Below, in pieces: positions 61,561 through 64,000 of a DNA stretch of 64,000 nucleotides. The translations under genes and the position numbers were made by a program. Source of the stretch: Hyalella azteca (Eukaryota > Arthropoda > Malacostraca > Amphipoda > Hyalellidae); assembly GCF_000764305.2 (NCBI RefSeq), contig NW_025944357.1, positions 19,107 to 83,106 on the forward strand, read 5' to 3'. Positions within the stretch are counted from its first letter, which is position 1, and each line of letters opens with the position of its first letter. The notes below the pieces were generated by a model. That model searched no databases, was not told where the DNA came from, and saw only the letters and a list, made by a program, of their open reading frames with translations.

Positions 61561-63775
61561 AACTAGTGTGCAAAAATTTGATAGGAATAATCAAATCCGA
61601 ATACAGTTGACAAAATCTCACCAAGAACCGGTCTAATAGTGAGTTATTTGATGCAGGTATACATCAACTAACACATCATTCGTACTGTGCACAACTTTCA
61701 ATTCCAATCGAAGATATGGAGGTGGCGTCAGTCGCGTCAATCCCCCCGTAATGGCACCGCAGTAGCTCCTCAGGAACACGGACTCCATATTGTCCGCCCA
61801 AGTGCCTCCATGATGTCACTTTACCGACAAAAAAAACGGTAATTATAATGGCTAGTCCACGGTCTAAATAGGGAAAAATTACATAGATAACATAAAATAC
61901 AAATTATGAAAGACATTCATAATAAATAAGTTGACCAGACTTTGCCCGTGATTGCTAATCTGCGGGCTGCCTCAAAATTCCACTCGTGCGCAAGAAATGG
62001 CATATAAATTCTAACTTTGACATTGGATTCAAACTTCTTGGTCGTATACTGCATACACAAATCAGGTCCAGGAGTCCATCAAAATATATAAGTAAACGTC
62101 AGTACCAATTAAGTTGCCACTTAACTGATGCCACCGACTTCAAATAACGATTCATTTTGTGAAATATATTCAATCGAAAAATCCTGGTAAATCTGAACTG
62201 CATAAAAATGTTATGGGATACTTGTACACAATTTGTAGTTCTCACCAATAATATTTTGTTTTTATTGACGAGTGGCGACTCACTGACGAGTTAAGCTCGG
62301 CATCTACTGAGTGGCGACTCCAGCGTCATTGCCGGAAGATCATATGGACATGAAGAAACCACGAACAGGCGCTAGTATTACTCCAAGCCAAGGCTCAAAA
62401 CGCTTTGAGGGTGTGATTTATGGCAAATTATGAAAACCAAATATATAAGCGTGACTTTATGTGTTACTATGTTGCAAATGAACTTAATAACAGCTTAATG
62501 AGTTAAATGACGTCAGAACCTCGCAAACATTCCTTTTGACATCTGCACGGCAATTCCTATCAGCTGTTTTGTTCGCCCGTGTGGTTAAAGCTGCAATTTG
62601 TCTTCTTTCCGTTCACACACCGTGTCAACCCTAATCGCGTCGGGTGCAAGCAACACGCTGTTGACACGCTTGTAGGATTTCTTTTAATGAATTATTCACA
62701 TATTTCTTTGATCCAACATGTACAGTAAAAGAAAGAAATCATCGTCAAAGCAACAGTGGATGAAACTCTGATGTTGCCACAATTACACAACACTACCCTA
62801 CCTACTCAGTGACCGACTAAACCGACAGCGACCGGCGGAGGTGCGAGTTGTCCCAATAATCGGAGCGCTGCTAAGCTGCGGCCGCGGGAGCTCTCTCATT
62901 CCTATCTTGAATTTTTGTGACGAATATTTAACTAACGATCGACACGCGAGCCACAAAGGCTTTGCTTATTCTTGTTCGTTTTAATTGCCTTGCGTAATAA
63001 AAATATGAGCAGGGTAGTCGAGCATAGCAGTGGTCTGCGTGTGAAAAGTAGTTGGTAAATGTAAAGAAAGGATTACAGATTGGCGTGCGTAGCCGAATGT
63101 AAAATAGCAAAGATGAGAAACTAAGGCATGACCACCAGTTGATGTGCGGGCAGATGGCACCTCACAGGTTTCGTCTGAATGACAATAATGCAGAAATTGC
63201 AGTAATAAAAACCGTATGCAAAATATAACGAATATGGTGGTATCCAAGATACCTGTCTCAAAGATACTGACAACATGGAGTTCTCAAAGGCCTTTAGACG
63301 GGCATGGGACGAATTTCTTCGGAACTTTGATCATAGTTCAATGAAGTGCGCTGATAACAATTCCAACATGCAGTGGTTGGTAATTTGATAGCAGGAGACC
63401 TATCCTTAATGATGAGGGCTTCAGATATCATCAGTTTTGTATCGTTGGGTCACCGCATGCCGATGCTTTTACAAGTGTCGTGCTACCGCATTACGATGCT
63501 GGTGCAGGCGTTGGAGCATCGCAGACGATGCAGGTACAAACTTGAGGCATCGTATGGACAGAAAGAACCGAACAGTCAATACTATCCCCTTTACTAGTTG
63601 CATCAATAAAATTACCATTCAAATGACTTGTTCAGTAAATTTGGAAGTCGTCGGCAATATATTTTCAGAAAAATATATGGTTTTAATGTGATCAACTCGC
63701 AGCAGCAAAGTGGTTCCTCTGGTCAATGAAACGACAGATGATTTTCAGTGAGTCAGTTTACTCAATTTCGTTCAT
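61561..63775. other. Non-coding stretch
   Basis: No supported gene. Positions 63268-63330 encode FSKAFRRAWDEFL, which faintly resembles the non-LTR reverse transcriptase block FSKAFD.V.H, but it is isolated and lacks the key Asp. Confidence 0.4.
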
Positions 63776-64000
63776 TTACACATTGAGTACTGAGAAGTTT
63801 TCTCTAAAATGTTTAGCCTCAATGTTTCAAGTTAAGCTTTCTTTCCTGGCGCAAGCATGTTTACACTTGTAGCAGCAGAGAGTTTACTCATATGTATGTT
63901 TTTGAAGAATATGATTCTTCAGCTGGCTCTTAGTCACACAAGAATATTCACATTCTGAGCAGCCAAGAGGTTTTTTAGATGAATGCTTATGAAGAACATG
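63776..64000 (-). pseudogene. C2H2 zinc-finger fragment, decayed, running off the right edge
   Basis: The minus frame from the window edge reads HKHSSKKPLGCSECEYSC and VTKSQLKNHILQKH: one complete finger of the form C-x2-C-x12-H-x4-H. After a TAA a second finger follows (CYKCKHACARKESLT, TGA, N, IEAKH), with the first His changed to Asn and a stop inside, then a tail to TAA at 63778-63776. The spacing shows a tandem array of the multi-finger family common in arthropods. Two stops indicate a pseudogene or the dead end of a larger gene; upstream fingers would lie beyond 64000. Confidence 0.7.

Noticed and set aside
63268..63330. FSKAFRRAW resembling a non-LTR reverse transcriptase block
   Set aside because: Isolated 13-residue similarity without the Asp after FSKAF and without neighbouring reverse transcriptase motifs.

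Overview
The window is AT-rich, gene-poor eukaryotic nuclear DNA, most likely from an insect or a related arthropod with a large genome. The evidence is an intact atonal-type proneural bHLH gene, a BEL/Pao LTR retrotransposon, hAT, pogo-like and Tc1/mariner-like DNA transposons with their terminal repeats, arthropod-style TATA plus TCAGT/CAGT initiator pairs, and long stretches without coding signal. No operons, CRISPR arrays or prokaryotic features are present. The exact species cannot be read from the sequence. Two single undetermined bases (12611 and 21602) mark imperfect assembly.

Layout. 1-739 (minus): two phase-compatible exons of a gene that runs off the left edge and resembles the N-terminus of Mutator-like transposase-domain proteins. 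1331-1675: a CA-rich microsatellite. 2410-2630 (minus): a candidate terminal exon followed directly by a poly(A) signal. 4.2-7.3 kb: short hairpins, direct repeats, the right end of a TTAA-flanked repeat, a TATA/Inr pair and a minisatellite. 10672-14137: a complete LTR-to-LTR BEL/Pao element with a 5-bp target duplication. Its LTRs are nearly identical, but the interior is deleted and full of stops and frame changes. 16684-17758: a TTAA-type element with a roughly 100-bp-arm foldback nested inside. 17.8-41.3 kb: mostly featureless AT-rich DNA with minisatellites, hairpins and a possible solo LTR.

41.4-42.8 kb: the single intact recognisable gene, an intronless atonal homologue with a plausible compact TATA/Inr promoter, a CCAAT box, an E-box and a poly(A) signal. 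45516-46753: a pogo-like remnant with about 30-bp terminal inverted repeats. 51.36-54.73 kb: a diverged tandem duplication of about 1.5 kb. Only the first copy carries a 289-bp TA-flanked MITE, and the second shows the empty site. 58794-60038: a short hAT element with a perfect 8-bp target duplication and a truncated transposase. 60841-61560: a degraded Tc1/mariner-type transposase. 63776-64000 (minus): a decayed C2H2 zinc-finger fragment running off the right edge.

Functionally, only the atonal gene looks like an intact host gene. It sits in a desert of about 38 kb on its left and at least 21 kb on its right, which fits a developmental regulator with distal enhancers. The rest is a record of transposon insertion, decay and nesting. 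I found no convincing new multi-gene system. The most unusual items are the foldback hairpin, the natural empty-site pair for the MITE, the BEL element with young LTRs and a wrecked interior, and the spliced Mutator-like gene at the left edge.
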